Origin: Harmothoe impar
Lineage: Eukaryota; Annelida; Polychaeta; Phyllodocida; Polynoidae
NCBI GenBank assembly: GCA_947462335.1
Contig: OX381704.1
Coordinates: 41,916,942-41,980,941 of the forward strand
Reading direction: 5' to 3'
Length of the DNA stretch: 64,000 nt
The first letter of the stretch is position 1. Every line of letters begins with the position of its first letter. Below are positions 33,563 through 47,500 of the stretch, piece by piece. A program made the translations under genes and the position numbers. The notes under the pieces were generated by a model, which was given only the letters and a program-made list of their open reading frames with translations, was not told where the DNA came from and made no database searches.

Positions 33563-34984
33563 CTACCCAGCCAACACACCCTAGTGGGCCCCGGATGGGT
33601 CACAGATGGGCTGCCTTATGGGGCCCATATGGGCAGCCCATCTGGGGCCCGCTTCGTTTTGACCAGGGCTATCAGGTGGGGCCCAGAAGGGCTTGCCCAG
33701 GTTTGAAGTGGGCTGGCCCTGTTCAGATCTAAGTGGGACCCAGGCGGGCTCCTTTATTTGGAGAACACGTAATTGGGGGTAGGGGGGGGGGCTGGGGGCT
33801 GGGGGGACAGACACAACATTTTCTTTAGCTATAAGCTTAGTTGTTATGTAGTTGATGACCATACATATTAAGAGCAGTTACCAACAAGTATTCAAGTGGG
33901 TCAATTAATTTATCTGCATTTAGTGTCATCTCTTCCCTTTATTTAAGGAGGAGAAGCAAAATGCATCCTTTGACTAACGTCAACTCTGATCACATTGGGT
34001 GACACAGTCAGAGTTCCTGTGAGTCTGATAGTGATACCTGAGGGAGCCCTGGGATTATGTACTATGATCATATCCTGGGGAAAGGTGTCAGTATCAGAAT
34101 GCTCCTCATTTCTCTATTCGTATGCAAACTTGTGTGGACAATTTCATATAATATGAACGTAATGTGAAAACTGTATCATTTCAATGGTTTTAAAGGAATT
34201 GTGAATTTATGGCTCATTGTAATAAAGACAAGAAAATGCCTATAGGATATCAAATCCCATGTACTCTCAATGATGACATCTAGTGGTAAGCTCAGGAACA
34301 ATACTTGCCCACTTAGCCCAGGCCTAGCCCAGGTGAAACCCACTCTTTTGGGGAAAGGTCTTTGAAACATAATCATGAAAGTTGTGTTGGTAGAATTAGC
34401 CCAGAAAGTGAAGTTGGTGGGTTGGCCCACATGAGGCCAACCTGGCAGCCCACACCAAACCCATGGAAAACCCATGCAGACCTCAGCCCACTTAGCCCAG
34501 CTCTAGCCCAGGTGAAACCCAGGTAGACAACATAGCATGAGAAAAATAATTTGAACTTGCATTTTCTAGAAAAAAGGGACAAGTGAGGATAAATTAAAAT
34601 ATCTGCAATGCAAGAAATCCATTAACAACTAAGTTCAGTACATGGGCTCAACCCACCTGGGCCCTATCTGGCTGCCCATGCTGAGGTCTGGGAAACCCAG
34701 GGATACCTTTGCCAAGTTTGCCCATTTCCAACCCAGATGAAACCCACTTTTACAAAAACGCATATAATGTCAATTTAAAATGTAAATTGATCGAACATTT
34801 TCAGAAAAGAGTATGAATTGAAGGATTTGCAGTGAGAACAAGACATGTTGATATTCTGGGCTGAGCCCAGATGGGCCCCATCTGGAAGCCCAGACAATTA
34901 CCAGTTAATACCCAGATATGGGCTAGCCCATGGTGCCCAGAGACACGCCCATATGGGGCCCATTTGGGTGTGTTGGCTGGGTAG
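33563..34984. mobile_element. 1.4-kb non-autonomous DNA transposon with CTACCCAGCCAACACACC ends
   Basis: The left terminus CTACCCAGCCAACACACC (from 33563) is matched by its reverse complement GGTGTGTTGGCTGGGTAG ending at 34984. Next to each end is GC-rich 'gggcccatatgggcagccca'-type sequence, inverted between the ends. The interior has diverged direct repeats with AGCCCAGGTGAAACCCA at about 34328 and 34507 and a weaker copy near 34733. No transposase was seen. The terminal motif resembles that of the smaller MITEs at 32110 and 16968. A target duplication is not obvious. Confidence 0.65.
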
Positions 34985-37499
34985 ATGAGTTCACAGATTG
35001 TATAAAGTTCTACTAATAGAGTGTTGCAGTAAGTGACCCTTGAATTATGGGTCATATTCATAGCCTAGCAGGCAGTCACATAGTTATTCATTGTCTCATT
35101 GTTAAATTATATATGCAATAAAAAAGGAGACAGAAATCAGTCTGCATCCACAGTGACTTATGATTAATAATTGTTGGCATTAATTGGCTGTTTCTGGTAC
35201 TCACAATATTGTACATTGCTGAGCGGACCATCGGAGAGGCATAATAATGATGTTTAGTCCAATTAACGATCTTTCACAACGCACTGGTTTATAACATGTT
35301 GGGGCTCCGCCAGCGTGCACGACCTAAGACACGTTACCGAGCTGCTCTGTGCCTGGTTGAGAGGCCGCGATGAGCATGTCAAACTAGAACAGAGAAGCTA
35401 GGAAGATCTCTGATTGGTCACGAGCTTTTTATTACACCCCGCATTGAAAAAGGAGGAAAATTAAATAGTGAAAACTGGTGGGAATATTCCGATTCAAACA
35501 CATTCAAGTGTCATAATGCGAATAGGGGAGCCTATGCCATCGGCATCCACTTCGGCCCCCACAAGCCCTAGCCCAGTCTATATGTACGAGGACAACCACT
35601 CCATATTCCATAAATAACACTCGGCTTACAGTTTTATAAAGGCCTATAGATGCGAGGATGAATACTTATCGGTACGGTATGCCATGATTTTGTTATCTCC
35701 AAACGCCACACGTGGTGAATTGTGACTTGGCACAAGAGGTTGGTCTAATCTGATATTGATATATAGCTCTACAGTTTTGATTATATCCATGATGCCATTC
35801 TCTACCCTTGACTGGTACTACTGACTGATTTTAAATTCAACAGCAGAGGAGGGTATGCCCATCATTGCCCATATACTGGATAATTCAACTAACTAAACAT
35901 ATGTAATGTAGTTGTCCGGTGTTCTCACTACCCTCAAGGAGTTTACATCATGCCATTTTCTTATATTGTAACTCTCATTATATAATTATGTGAAAGGTCG
36001 GGTCTAACTCCTCCCACGTTACAAACTGAAATCTAGGAATTGCTTGTGGTCCACTAGTCTACTGCATTTATGAATGGAAGAATTTGTCGTTGCCTGCAGC
36101 AAAACACCCTTTTCCTATACTACTTACCATCATCACCCTGCGGATCGCAGACCACAACATGCATTACAACACTACTTACGTTGCACTTGTAGTGAGCAGC
36201 GAAACACAATGTAATTTGGCGGCGCTTGTTTCAACGGTCCTCTGCCTAAACTTAGTTCTTGTCGGGCATGAGGCAGAGACAGTGGAGTGCCAGTGATTGG
36301 TCGTTACTGCCAGTTCCGCCTCTGCGGGGCAGCCCCAAGAAGTAGTGGTGGATTACGTGTTGGACAGTGAGGAAGGGGTGTTAATGAGACAGCTATTTAA
36401 TTAGACTAACGGACCCTGGAATCTGGCCCTCCTCACAGCCATCTTATAGCCCCTGGAGGAGTGTATGTCTCTCTCCATTCCACTCTAGTTGTCAATTATG
36501 ATCCCTCACATAGACTTGCTGGTGTGGATTACTCGTGGATGGTGATAATTCATTAAAGCTCCATCCATGCCTAGAGGACATGCGCGATAGTCAAATACAT
36601 ACATGTATGCTAATGTTCGTCTATTTTTATTGTGTGATTCATTCATTAAAATTCGCACAGACATTTTAACAGTAAAATAAAACATTTAATACAATTTTAA
36701 AAGCATCATTACCTTGAGCCGATGGGATACGGGTTTTCAGTGACCAAACATACGTGTTTCTGTACATTGGAAGTACCTATCCGAAATGATCATTTTAGTA
36801 TGGTTTACTTCAGAGGGGCATTATAATAAGCAAAATTAACAGTTGACACCAAACACAATGGAGCCGACACCATAACAGTTCCATATAGGGTCCCTATACT
36901 GCTTGTAAATACATTCGATGAGCAAGGGACCAAAACGCTGCAGTAATAAGAAATTAAAATGTATCTGACGCTTTTTACTGGTCCACTGCGGACAAACACT
37001 GATCCAAAACATCCATTTCCACAGTGGCTCGAGTCCCATCTGTAACAGCTAGATTGGATCTAGCCCCTGGGGGAAGATCGGTTGACGTCTCTTTAATGTG
37101 GAGCTCATCTTATTCCCTGGAGCCAAGACTACAATGCAATCTAAGCAACTGGAGGTATCCAAGTAGGCACTGACCCACACCCTAAATTCTGTACCTACCA
37201 CCCGGGGGAACTGCATGCTCTACAGAATCTTAATTGAAGACCTAGAGATTCATATCGTTCATAGCCCAAGCATGCCAGGGCTTTCTCAATTTTTAATCAT
37301 AATATATACGATATATATGGAAGATGGAAGTATATAGATAGTCTGGGGGCAAGGTCAGCACATTTGAAAAAAAGTATGATAAGTCACCAAGTTCGTTTCC
37401 ATTGGCTGATCATGCCAACTCAAGTCAACTTGTCAACTCGAGGCAAAACCGTTATCCTCCTCTCCTAGCCATGGATCTGTCATCTTGTGAGGTGCACCC
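34985..37499. other. no confidently recognisable gene
   Basis: Unique sequence of ordinary composition, less repetitive than the rest of the window. Short open frames lack domains. It could hold introns or regulatory DNA for the possible promoter at 37.5 kb, but nothing in the sequence proves this. Confidence 0.4.
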
Positions 37500-37740
37500 T
37501 TTTCGCCCCGGCGCGGTCCCGCGGGCTTTGACGCGTTGCGTGTTTCGCGTCACGTCACGCTGAGATGGAGGACGTAGACGGAGGACGCAGACGCGGCGCG
37601 GAATAAAACCGAGGCGTCAATTCCAGCGAGCAGCTCCGGGAGAGCAGCTCGTCGATAATCTTTGTCGATAGTGGCTTCCTGCTCCCGGGAGTGGCTGGCC
37701 GGGCGTCCCCGGCTGTGTTGGCGTGTGTGGGCCGGTGAGG
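37500..37740 (+). promoter_or_regulatory. CpG-rich stretch, possible promoter / first exon
   Basis: This ~240-bp stretch is far richer in CG dinucleotides than its surroundings, with runs such as GCGCGGTCCCGCGGG, GCGTCACGTCACGC and GACGCGGCGCGG. CACGTCACG contains a CRE-like half-site. A good 5' splice-site match, CG|GTGAGG, occurs at 37734-37740. A CpG cluster followed by a donor could mark a 5' untranslated exon reading rightwards. I found no downstream coding exon to join to it. Confidence 0.3.
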
Positions 37741-38221
37741 GATGGGTATGGTTATTAGGCTATCATACAGAGATATCACGTTATCTATTACCACAGGGAG
37801 TGCTGCAGTCACTATACATTTAGGCCTATACGCTAGTTTTATTTCCTTTTATTTACGCCGGGGTTAGTTTTACAAAAGGTATTGTTGTACTTAGTGACCG
37901 CTTGTATTCTATTCCAAATGGAGCTCAGACATGACTGCGCCATTCATTTACCAACAGTGGGCAGCTCACTGATGTATGAGCTACATGCGTGCAGATATAG
38001 GCTGTCTGGATGCCAAGTGTGGTTTGTATACATATTTGTGGCGTGTTTGTTCGCTGGTCTGCGTTTTGTTATGTGCACACAATACCCACAGCCCCCCCCC
38101 CCCCCGCCGACACCCCTCCCTGCCAGCTCGGCTTCTCCCTCACCCCGTTGTACCAGGCTCAACACGCACCTTGAACAGGCCGCCTGTCAATATACAAATT
38201 TGGCGTCATTGACTTAGGGCC
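37741..38221. other. no recognisable gene
   Basis: Contains a C-run and CT-rich tract near 38092-38150. The overlapping open frames on both strands are low-complexity and have no domains. Confidence 0.4.
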
Positions 38222-38730
38222 CTGGTGGCCAGGCTGGGTGGGTAGAGGGGTGGCCAGGCTGGGTGGGTAGAGGGGTAGCCAGGCTGGGTGGGTAGAGGGG
38301 TGGCCAGGCTGGGTGGGTAGAGGGGTGGCCAGGCTGGGTGGGTGGAGGAGTGGCCAGGCTGGGTGGGTAGAGGGGTGGCCAGGCTGGGTGGGTGGAGGAG
38401 TGGCCAGGCTGGGTGGGTAGAGGGGTGGCCAGGCTGGGTGGGTGGAGGAGTGGCCAGGCTGGGTGGGTAGAGGGGTGGCCAGGCTGGGTGGGTGGAGGAG
38501 TGGCCAGGCTGGGTGGGTAGAGGGGTGGCCAGGCTGGGTGGGTAGAGCGGTAGCCACGCTGGGTGGGTAGAGGGGTGGCCAGGCTGGGTGGGTAGAGGGG
38601 TGGCCCGGCTGGGTGGGTAGCGGGGTGGCCAGGCTGGGTGGGTAGAGGGGTGACCAGGCTGGGTGGGTAGAGGGGTGGCCCGGCTGGGTGGGTAGCGGGG
38701 TGGCCAGGCTGGGTGGGTGGGTGGGCAGTT
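38222..38730 (+). repeat. 26-bp G-rich minisatellite
   Basis: About 19-20 tandem copies of a 26-bp unit, GTGGCCAGGCTGGGTGGGTA plus 'gagggg', with few variants ('gtggaggag', 'gtagcc', 'cggctgggtgggtagcg'). Each pair of units supplies at least four GGG runs, so the plus strand has quadruplex-forming potential. Because 26 is not a multiple of three and the minus strand lacks stops, long proline/histidine-rich open frames (up to 261 codons, 38159-38944) appear. They are repeat artefacts. Confidence 0.92.
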
Positions 38731-41700
38731 GTATATGCTTCGTGGGTAGAGGTGTGGCACTGTGGGCAGGCAGGGCAGCACCTCTACCCCTCCAGACGCC
38801 GCCCTTCTGCATAATGACTATTAGGACGGCCGAGGAAATAAAGCTGGACCGGGTATTGACAAAATGCCATAGCAGCCAACGACACATTTGATAGGTATGA
38901 CTAAAAGGAGTGGCCATATACTTTCTAGCCCAGCCGTCCGTCATATCTTCAACCTCTACTCACATCGGCTCCCTCCTCTGAATCTCTCTGCTATCTCTCT
39001 ATATTTTCTCTCTTATGACACACGATACGACCATGTGCCATGGCACCATCCTCCTCCCTGACTCCCACCTGCTCAACCCCATCGCCAGTCTATGTGTTAC
39101 AGAGTAGACAAAAACCAATGATGTGCCTCATATTTCTTGTGTTTCGTATCCTGCGGCCAATGATTCGCCCCAAGGAGGTTCCCCAGGCGGGCATTACAGG
39201 CCATTTCCAGGCGTCGTAAATCTCCGTCTCATATGGCCGATACTCGTCCCTAGTCTACGTGCAGAGCTTCCCCATCCCGCCCCACGTCCGTAGTGCTCGC
39301 ACACCGAGCTGCTCAACTGTAAAGACCGAATTGCTCGTTGTGAGGGGAGTGAGTGCTGGGGCGTCGACTGGTCCGACCTTGTGTGCCGTGCTCAGGCAGG
39401 GACCATCCTGGGGGCTTCATCCCTGGTCGGCCAGTATAATGGATTAGCTCTGTAGGGAGAGGTGTCTGGGAGGAAGGGTTAAAAACCGATTCACAGTCAG
39501 GCTGCCATGGTACTACTGTGAATTCCAACTACATGTTCATTCAAAGTTGATGGATAACCTCTATTGTCAAAGTCCATTTGCTGTACACCAACTCTCTAGG
39601 GCAATATCCTGAGTATTATATAAAACGCAAACAAGTATAGCGGAATCCTATCAATCTGTTGGACGTTGCCTTTCGGCGGTTTGGCTGTGGCGCTGTGATA
39701 TCACGATTTCCTCCAAATGAAAGCCCTGCAAGTTTCTATAAATAGCACTTGAAATAATTCAATCACGATAAAAATGACTGGTGTACTGGAGGGAAGAGGA
39801 AAAATCGATGACTCTCAATTTTTCAGCCGTCATATTTCCCCGCAAAGGCGCCTCTAGTCTTGGCTTAAAGGGGTTCGAATTGAATTTCCAACGAGGAGCT
39901 GTGCCCGGCTAGTCTCAGAGAATCCCACCGGGGACGTGGATAGCAGGATAGGTATGATTATTGCCTTGACCACTGCCCTCTAATAGACGCTGACCGATCT
40001 ATGGCACGCAGAGGGAGATATGGCCTGACTGAGATGGAAGTGGGGAGGGTGGCGCGTCGGGAATGTAGATGGATGGGACGGGCTGAGGCCCAGACACACT
40101 GGAAGGGGCCTGGAGGCATTGGCCAGGACACGGCCAATACCAGGGATAAAGATACATGACAACTGGATCTCCATCCGTCATCTGCAGGACGTTCACAATC
40201 AATGTGCTGCTGGTGCCGGTGGTGGGGTGCTAGCAGGAGGTGGTGGGTCAGGCCTCACTCTCAGCCACACAAAGACATTGGTGCCAACTACAGCACCTTA
40301 CTTACTGCTCTCGTGTACAGGGACCCCAGTGCACATTGTGTACATCTAGATAAGAAGATGTATAACAAAATGTGATATATATGCTACAAGCATGGGTGGG
40401 CGAGAGAGTGACAAACTGATTGAAGATATGGAGGGGTTAACAATAGTGATGCATATATATTCATGTAACACTAATCCAAGACTTTCTGGGTTGCCAAGAA
40501 GCCCCGGGAAAACTGGAATACAAATTGTAAGCTCCAGCAATTCTAGTAATATATGAACTGGTCCCCAGAATAGTCAGAAGGGGAGATGCAGGGGACCGGT
40601 TTATCGAATTACCCAAGACACTGAATTTGTGACTTTGAACTATAGGTTCCAAACTCTTGCGGCTGGCCTAGTATAAGAAAACAACTTCCTTTACTCGCTT
40701 CGGTAGGCCTGAGTTACAGAGTTGGGTTCTAAGCTTTTCATCCCATGTTCTGGCAAGCGATCCGTACAAAAACAACAACGCCTATAACATGTGAATGCAC
40801 AAATCTAGATGGAAAAACGAGTCCATTAAAGAGATATACACATATCAAATATGTACTTTGTAAAATGCCAACCGGAGTGAAGATTCTTTTTCTTGACAAT
40901 ACACATTCCTTTGCTTGAAGCCACGAAGGCCTCATTCGACGGCCAATCCCATTAAGGGAATGTATGAGACGCTGTAGCAATTCTTATATCGATTCTTTTA
41001 GGTAAAACAAGAAGTGAGTCTCAGTGTATCTGAAGATGAGTGGGCGCACAGCAAGATGGATGCTGTGGGAATACATGATAAAAACACAGCTTTACTGCAT
41101 TGTGCATCCCAAAACAAAAACCATTGATAATCTCGTGCTAGATCAGCAGTTACAAAGAGACTTGGCCTGGAGGCCCATTGACGCTCCCTCCCCAATATAC
41201 ATGTGTAGGTGATGTGTGTGAGTTCCCCTTCCCTAGGCAGACGGTGTGCAGTCCTTGTCCGCTGAGAATTGTATTGGCCTGGCAGTAATTCGATTAGTTG
41301 GTTGGCTGCGGCTCTGTGAACACCCAGCGGGATCTAAATGCTAATGTGGAGTGGAGGCAGTTTGAAGCAGTAGTTGTGGATCTGATGCTGGACACTGGCT
41401 CAACACGGGGGTGAACATAACGGAAGTCAAGTGAACTGTGTGATTAATCACTCCATGTGGAGACATATCACTGCGCCGCCCTATGTTGCTGTTATATTGC
41501 TCGATCTTATCGAACAAAATGGAACTGGTTTAACACATAAAGGCGGGCGCATGAGCTGTTACTTGAATAACAATTTCCAAGGCACGCTCTAACCGTAGTA
41601 TTGAGTCAGTATTAGAGGGTAGCTTTAGCGAACAGCTTTGGCCGGCTGTACCCTTCTAGTCAACGTTTTTGGTAAATACAAACTCTCTATCTTGGTAGCA

Positions 41701-43299
41701 AATTTACTATCAAAATAAAAAGGATATTTACTCGTGCTACATATATTAGTTATAAGAGGACATGAAACAAAGCCAATGAGTCACAGAGCACATCATCACT
41801 ATATATTATGCTTGTTCCCATGCAATGTTTGTTTGTATTACCTATTTTGTTTTAGCTTTATTCCCTCTCTTTGCATCCACATGCACATCAGCCTTGAGGT
41901 GGCTGTGGTCGATTCTTGACCTTTCAAAATTCTTTCAAACTAGTTTTATGGTTGGTGAAAACGAATTATCAAAATAAATAGTGAGTGGCATTTGCATGCA
42001 CGATAAAAGGTTTCCTGCATTAGTTGGGCGGAATAGATAAAATGAAGACGAGAATTGGACGATGATATAAAATAAACTGAAATATTGCACAACATTGGTT
42101 ATTTCATAAGGCTGAGGTGTCATAATATGTCCAAAGAATAAGAAACATAGCTGTACATGTATAAGCCATAGCACAGAGTCTCTGAAATATTACTAGATTA
42201 TGCATACTCTATGCATAATCTTAGTGATAAATCCAGATAACCCATTGGTAGGAAGGACATTTGTGACCAAGCAGGTGAAAAGGGGTCTCTTATGATGATT
42301 CCTTTCAAGACCTAACACGATGCGATGGGCAGGCGTATAGTGCCATTTACAGGCTACGCCAAAACGATAGTAGAATTTAAAGAACTATGGATCAATGCAG
42401 CAATAAAGGGTGACTATTCCGAAAAGTTGTTGATAAAGTTTTTGAACATTTCTGAAGCGTTAGTGACAAATATCTAGATATAACCTCAAAATACTGCATT
42501 TAAATGTACCCTATTTGAAAGATAATTGTCTTGTGAATCTCCTGATGTGAGGTGTTTGCAAATGTAGCCACTACAGACATTGTTATGGGTATTCTGCTTA
42601 AACCAACGTAAACACAACTTTATCATGGAAAAGTCAACCTTTCTTGACGCATGGGTCTATAGGAAGACTCTAGATGGAATTCGAATGACATGTGGGGCTA
42701 GAAAATGAAAGAGATGAAGACTTAGGGCTATTGTTATTGTAAAATTTAGAACTTGTACTAATAAAGGCAACACTGTATGTGTAGGACTCTCTTATGGAGA
42801 GCCCCAATGTAATATGTAAGTCCCGTTTTAAGGTGGGACAATGGTTTGCGTGACACACAACATGGACAAAAGAAAAAACATGACAGGACTAACAACATTT
42901 AACATGAATCACACATAGAATGGGGGTGAAGGCCAAGGCCCTGAATATAATGAGAAAATGTCCTGTTCCCAAAATGGGAGAAACCAAAGTTGTAATGAGA
43001 AAACCTTAACCCTAGGGGAAAAAGAATAGGGGGTATAAGTCCAGTCATGAAGTATAGGTAAAAAGTATAGTAAGGATTGCCCCATTGGAGTGTAAAACTA
43101 CTAAGACTACTATGTACAGCTTGATATATTCTTACACTTAAAAGATACCATATGGGACCACTAAAAGGAAGAAAGCTAGTAGCCCGAAGGACTAGCTATG
43201 TTTGGACAACCATATGGAAATATCGATTTTTAGAAGAAAATATAAATACAAAAAATGTAGTAGAGGACCCCAGCTACCTCTCACCAGAGAAAAAAGGTC
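38731..43299. other. long stretch without recognisable genes
   Basis: Mostly unique, AT-rich from about 41.6 kb on. A ~60-bp stretch at 40222-40292 ('gtgctagcaggaggtggtgg', 'ctcactctcagccacacaaag') resembles 50105-50152 ('gtgctatcggcaggtggtgg', 'caccctcagcaccacaaag'), so both may be remnants of one old repeat. No open frame here has a recognisable domain. Confidence 0.4.
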
Positions 43300-44560
43300 T
43301 CTTATAGGGGAATTGATAATTATTGAAGTTTGTATCAATATCTTTAAGATGAGATATCATGATCTGAGATATTACTGGTGGTGCTGCGGGAATCAAATAT
43401 CGGAAATGAGTCCTTACATATAACTGAAGATGATAAATAAGCTCTAAATGCACTGTATCCCACAATAGATACAGAAAATGATTAGGAAATCGGATTTATT
43501 CAAGATTAAGGTTGGTCGCTACTCTTAACTTTGTATCCATGAAATTTCTTGTCTTTTCCCTCCAATGGTAGCTTTTATCATTTAGAAATGGAAAATGGAA
43601 AAAAATGAGGGGGTCCCGAGCTCCTTTGTTATCACAGATATTTGAAAAAAAAAGTATTTACTATTGTTGTAAAAAAAAAGTGAGAATTATGATTTTTTCT
43701 TTGGTGAACTATTGTCTACATTAATGCTGTATTGCACATGAATAATTATAGGTTGTGCTCTTTAATGGGATAAATAAAATGATGGTCCAAAATTTAGGAA
43801 AAGAATCTGATTGCTTGAGGACGATCAATTTAATGTTAAATTTATTAGCATATCTTAAAAATCGGTGGAAAAGAAATCAATGACCCTTTTTTTACTTTCT
43901 TAAATGATTGTTCAGATTATTTTCTAGCATAAAAACGTAATTTGATAAGGGGTCCCACACAAGATGTTATGGTTTTGAGCATTTGGCCAAAAACGTTCTA
44001 AATCTCATATTTAAAGCCTAAAATAATGGGCCAAAGAGCAAAACTCATTGTATTGAATGGTCATGGTTTATACCCTTGGTTCTTTTGAGCAGCATCATAA
44101 CATTTAGAGTATGCCAAAGATGATTCCTTGGTAAATAATTGCAATGTACTAGCTCAAGTTCATAATAGCAAATATTACCATTACCAATATCTCCAATATT
44201 CAAACTACATGCATAATTTTGGTCGAAATGGTCGAATCTTTTACTACAGCTTAGGGAATGTATTATATGTACTTGGCAACGCAATGTTAGCCCATTCTCA
44301 TATATTTATTAATTTGGAGTACATGTATTTGCATCTTGATTTAAAAAGCTGTGACTTTTTAGTGTAGATTTGGTTCTAGGAGGAATTTTCAAGGTCTGAG
44401 TGGCTTCCATGGCGATCAGCACGTGCCACATATGCCATATGTGGCAGGTTTCTATCAACATTCCCAATATAGAATATTAGCCTTAAAGATGGAATAATTC
44501 GCAGAAGACTACTGTATTCTCCATCAAAATGTATTCTCAAGCATTTCGGGTTATTTTCCT
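43300..44560. repeat. dispersed repeat Y, copy 2, interrupted
   Basis: Partner of 30945-31400. The matching parts are at about 43320-43500 and 44350-44520. The ~850 bp between them is AT-rich and has no counterpart in copy 1. The similarity is moderate and was judged by eye. Confidence 0.45.
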
Positions 44561-47500
44561 TTACTTTGAGCCCTGCATGGTAGCCAAAAGCAGCACATGT
44601 ATTAAAAATCGCAGACGGAGGCTGGTTCTCATTGTCTGGACGGGTCATATTGTATTTATTCTATGCAGAAACAATACCATTAACTCAGAGACGTTGCCTT
44701 CGAGAACATTTTACGACCTTGCGGCAAGATTTTATTTACAAAATACCCAAGACATTCCCCAAAGACGCTTTCAATGAATTCGGCAGAGATCATAAAAATT
44801 GAGGAACTTTTAAACAGTATACATATGTACAGTCTGATATCTTCATGCACCATTATAAAAAAAAAAGAACGAAAGAAGAAAAGAAGGTATGGCATATATG
44901 TATATGCTTGTAACATCAGGTTATTTCTACCAGCAGTAGGAGGCAGAGAGTATGCTGAATATTAGGCAGGATAGCAGGATTGACCTTGATATTGAGGCTT
45001 AATTCTTGATTGATAACTTTCGTTAATAATCCCAATGCTCAGTTAAGTATAGGAACAAATTAAAGAAGTTTTCTGAGCCTAAATCATAGTAGCACATGCT
45101 ACACGTCATAAACTTAAACATTAGAAAATCCACCGGTCAATTCGTAAGCATTAGAATTTTAGTAGAAACTCGAGTCGTTTAGTGCCAGCACTGAGTGAGA
45201 ATAGAAAAAGACTTTGGAGAAGACCTTTGGAGATTCTAGCAGCAAAATTGTGTCATATGAGGTAACAAGTCAAGACAATCATTTTAAAAACACATCCGCA
45301 CTAATAACAGTCCGTTGGTCTTGGTCAACGGATTAACACTTGTCATTTTTCTATAGTATGCATCATTACTTTCCCAAAATCTCAAAGGTTCTGGAGGTTT
45401 CTGCAGAAAGACAGGTCATTGATAACTAGCTGTACACTGATCATGCAGCTAGGCAGTGCGACAATTGTACAATACAAATGTAATAGCATTATTTTAATGC
45501 AAACATCATATATCAAAATACCTTCTCGTTGAAAGGTTTAACATCATCATGGTCATTTACTTGAACCCTTAAGAAAAACCATCAATATCAAACATTCTAC
45601 GTATTGACTTCTTCTTTAGTCAAATAGTAGCAAACCTGGCTATAAACGTGTAGGACTGATTTCGACACTGTATAAGTCCTTCCTCTAACCAACTGTACAT
45701 TTAAGTAGAATGCATTACTGAACATTGAACACATCTTAACCTGCTGTAAAAACGATAGCTGCAACCATTCTAGCCATGTAAACACATACATTATGTTTTA
45801 TAAAACAGGTATTATGATGAACAATAATGATCAAACACATGAGATCCGAAATGTTGAAGATTTATATCATACAAATAGAGGGAAGCTGGCAGCCTCATCA
45901 AACCACCACATTCTTCACACTATGATCATGATTATGAGCATCACCTATCATAAGTCTTTTTTACTTTTACATTATTGCCTTCCCTAGGCCTGGCGCTCTG
46001 GAGGGGATGATGGATCAGTGGGGGATCGTCGTAGGACTCCAGTGGTATCCGTAGGGGACAGCGGTGTGGATGAGACTGAGAGATCGGGGTAAGATGTACA
46101 CAAGAGTAGAATTGGTCAGAAAGGCAGTCTGGTGAAAATTGGAGATTGATGTAATAAATAACACATCCGAGTAGAGGAGTCAAATAGTGGAGAGGAATTG
46201 GAGGGTGAGGAGGGGAGGCTTTGAGGACGTATGGAGGAGCTTATTGTGACAAAAGTTGAAGTCAAGGAGACAGGGGAGTGTGTGTATGAGTGTGAGTGTC
46301 AGTGGAGGAGGGTTGGGTGATAGGAGAATGGGCAAGGAGGGTGGAAGGTTGTTTCTCCTCTTAAAACAGGAGTTCAATTTGCTCTATCTGTCTTAAACAG
46401 CGATCATGAAAGATAACAGTGTATCAAAGTGTAACCTCACACACCCTAACACCCCCTGGTAGTGCTCACCGATAATAACATTTCCACATCTACATCAATT
46501 GCATCCTTTTCTCTTTTGATTTTTGTACAGTTTTCTCAAAGTCAATTTCTCACTACAATTGGCATATTAAAGCAGAACATTGCCGCTTGGTGGTGTTTTA
46601 AAAATAACCAGAGAAATCAATGACTTGCGTTTTGATGATTCTTTCGAATGAAAACACAATGCGACATATCAAAGACAACAAAATTCACAATGAAAACATT
46701 CATTTTTGATTGTCAATAATTATGATAATAAATGACCATGCTGCATTGTACAGCATGGGAAGTAGTCACTGACTTGGTTGGTTTTATCCGGGTCTGGGAT
46801 GGTGACAGTCCAAGCACTGCAGTCAGTGCAGTGCGGCTGCATAATAACCATGGCAATTTATAACAGGCTTATAGGGCTTGAAGCTCTCTTGTGAGGCACA
46901 CCATCTACAACTTGGAATTCTCTAGTATCTAACTCTCAGAGGTTTCCATCGCCGGACTCAGGAAGGACTAGATAATTCACATACCCATCTATAGGGGAAG
47001 CTGTCGTTTTATTTCAACTGACGCACTGCCTGCCTTGCCCTCTCCTCATTGCTGCACACCCTGCATATAACATGCAATTGGACTCATCCGGACACGTCTG
47101 GCGCTCAGTTGGGGACATGCAGAGCAGCATAGTATTGCTTGGTGGGCAAGGAATAGCTATAAGTATCCTTCACTGTGTGGCAATGAGAGCCCGCTCCTTC
47201 CAACACACATTGCCCTTGCTGTCCTACGATACATACAGTGTGCATTCATTTCCTCCAGCGACTAAAACCGTTACAATTGCTTTCCTTTCCTATAGTTCCC
47301 TGTGTAACCTGTCTGGTGCTCCTCCTCCTCCTCCTGCAGGCTGCGTGCAGAACACAGGTTTACAAGGTGTGTTTAGTAATCACAATGTGGTTGAATGCCC
47401 TAGTGCCTTAGGGTGTTAGTGCAGGATGAAGCGGCGGCAAAGCTCTACGTCCGACAGTATGCTCCGTCGGTATAACAGTAGTAATAATTAATACAACTAA

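Noticed and set aside
38159..38944. 261- and 191-codon Pro/His-rich open frames on the minus strand
   Set aside because: They are translations of the 26-bp minisatellite. Because 26 is not divisible by three and the array lacks minus-strand stops, overlapping frames are all open.
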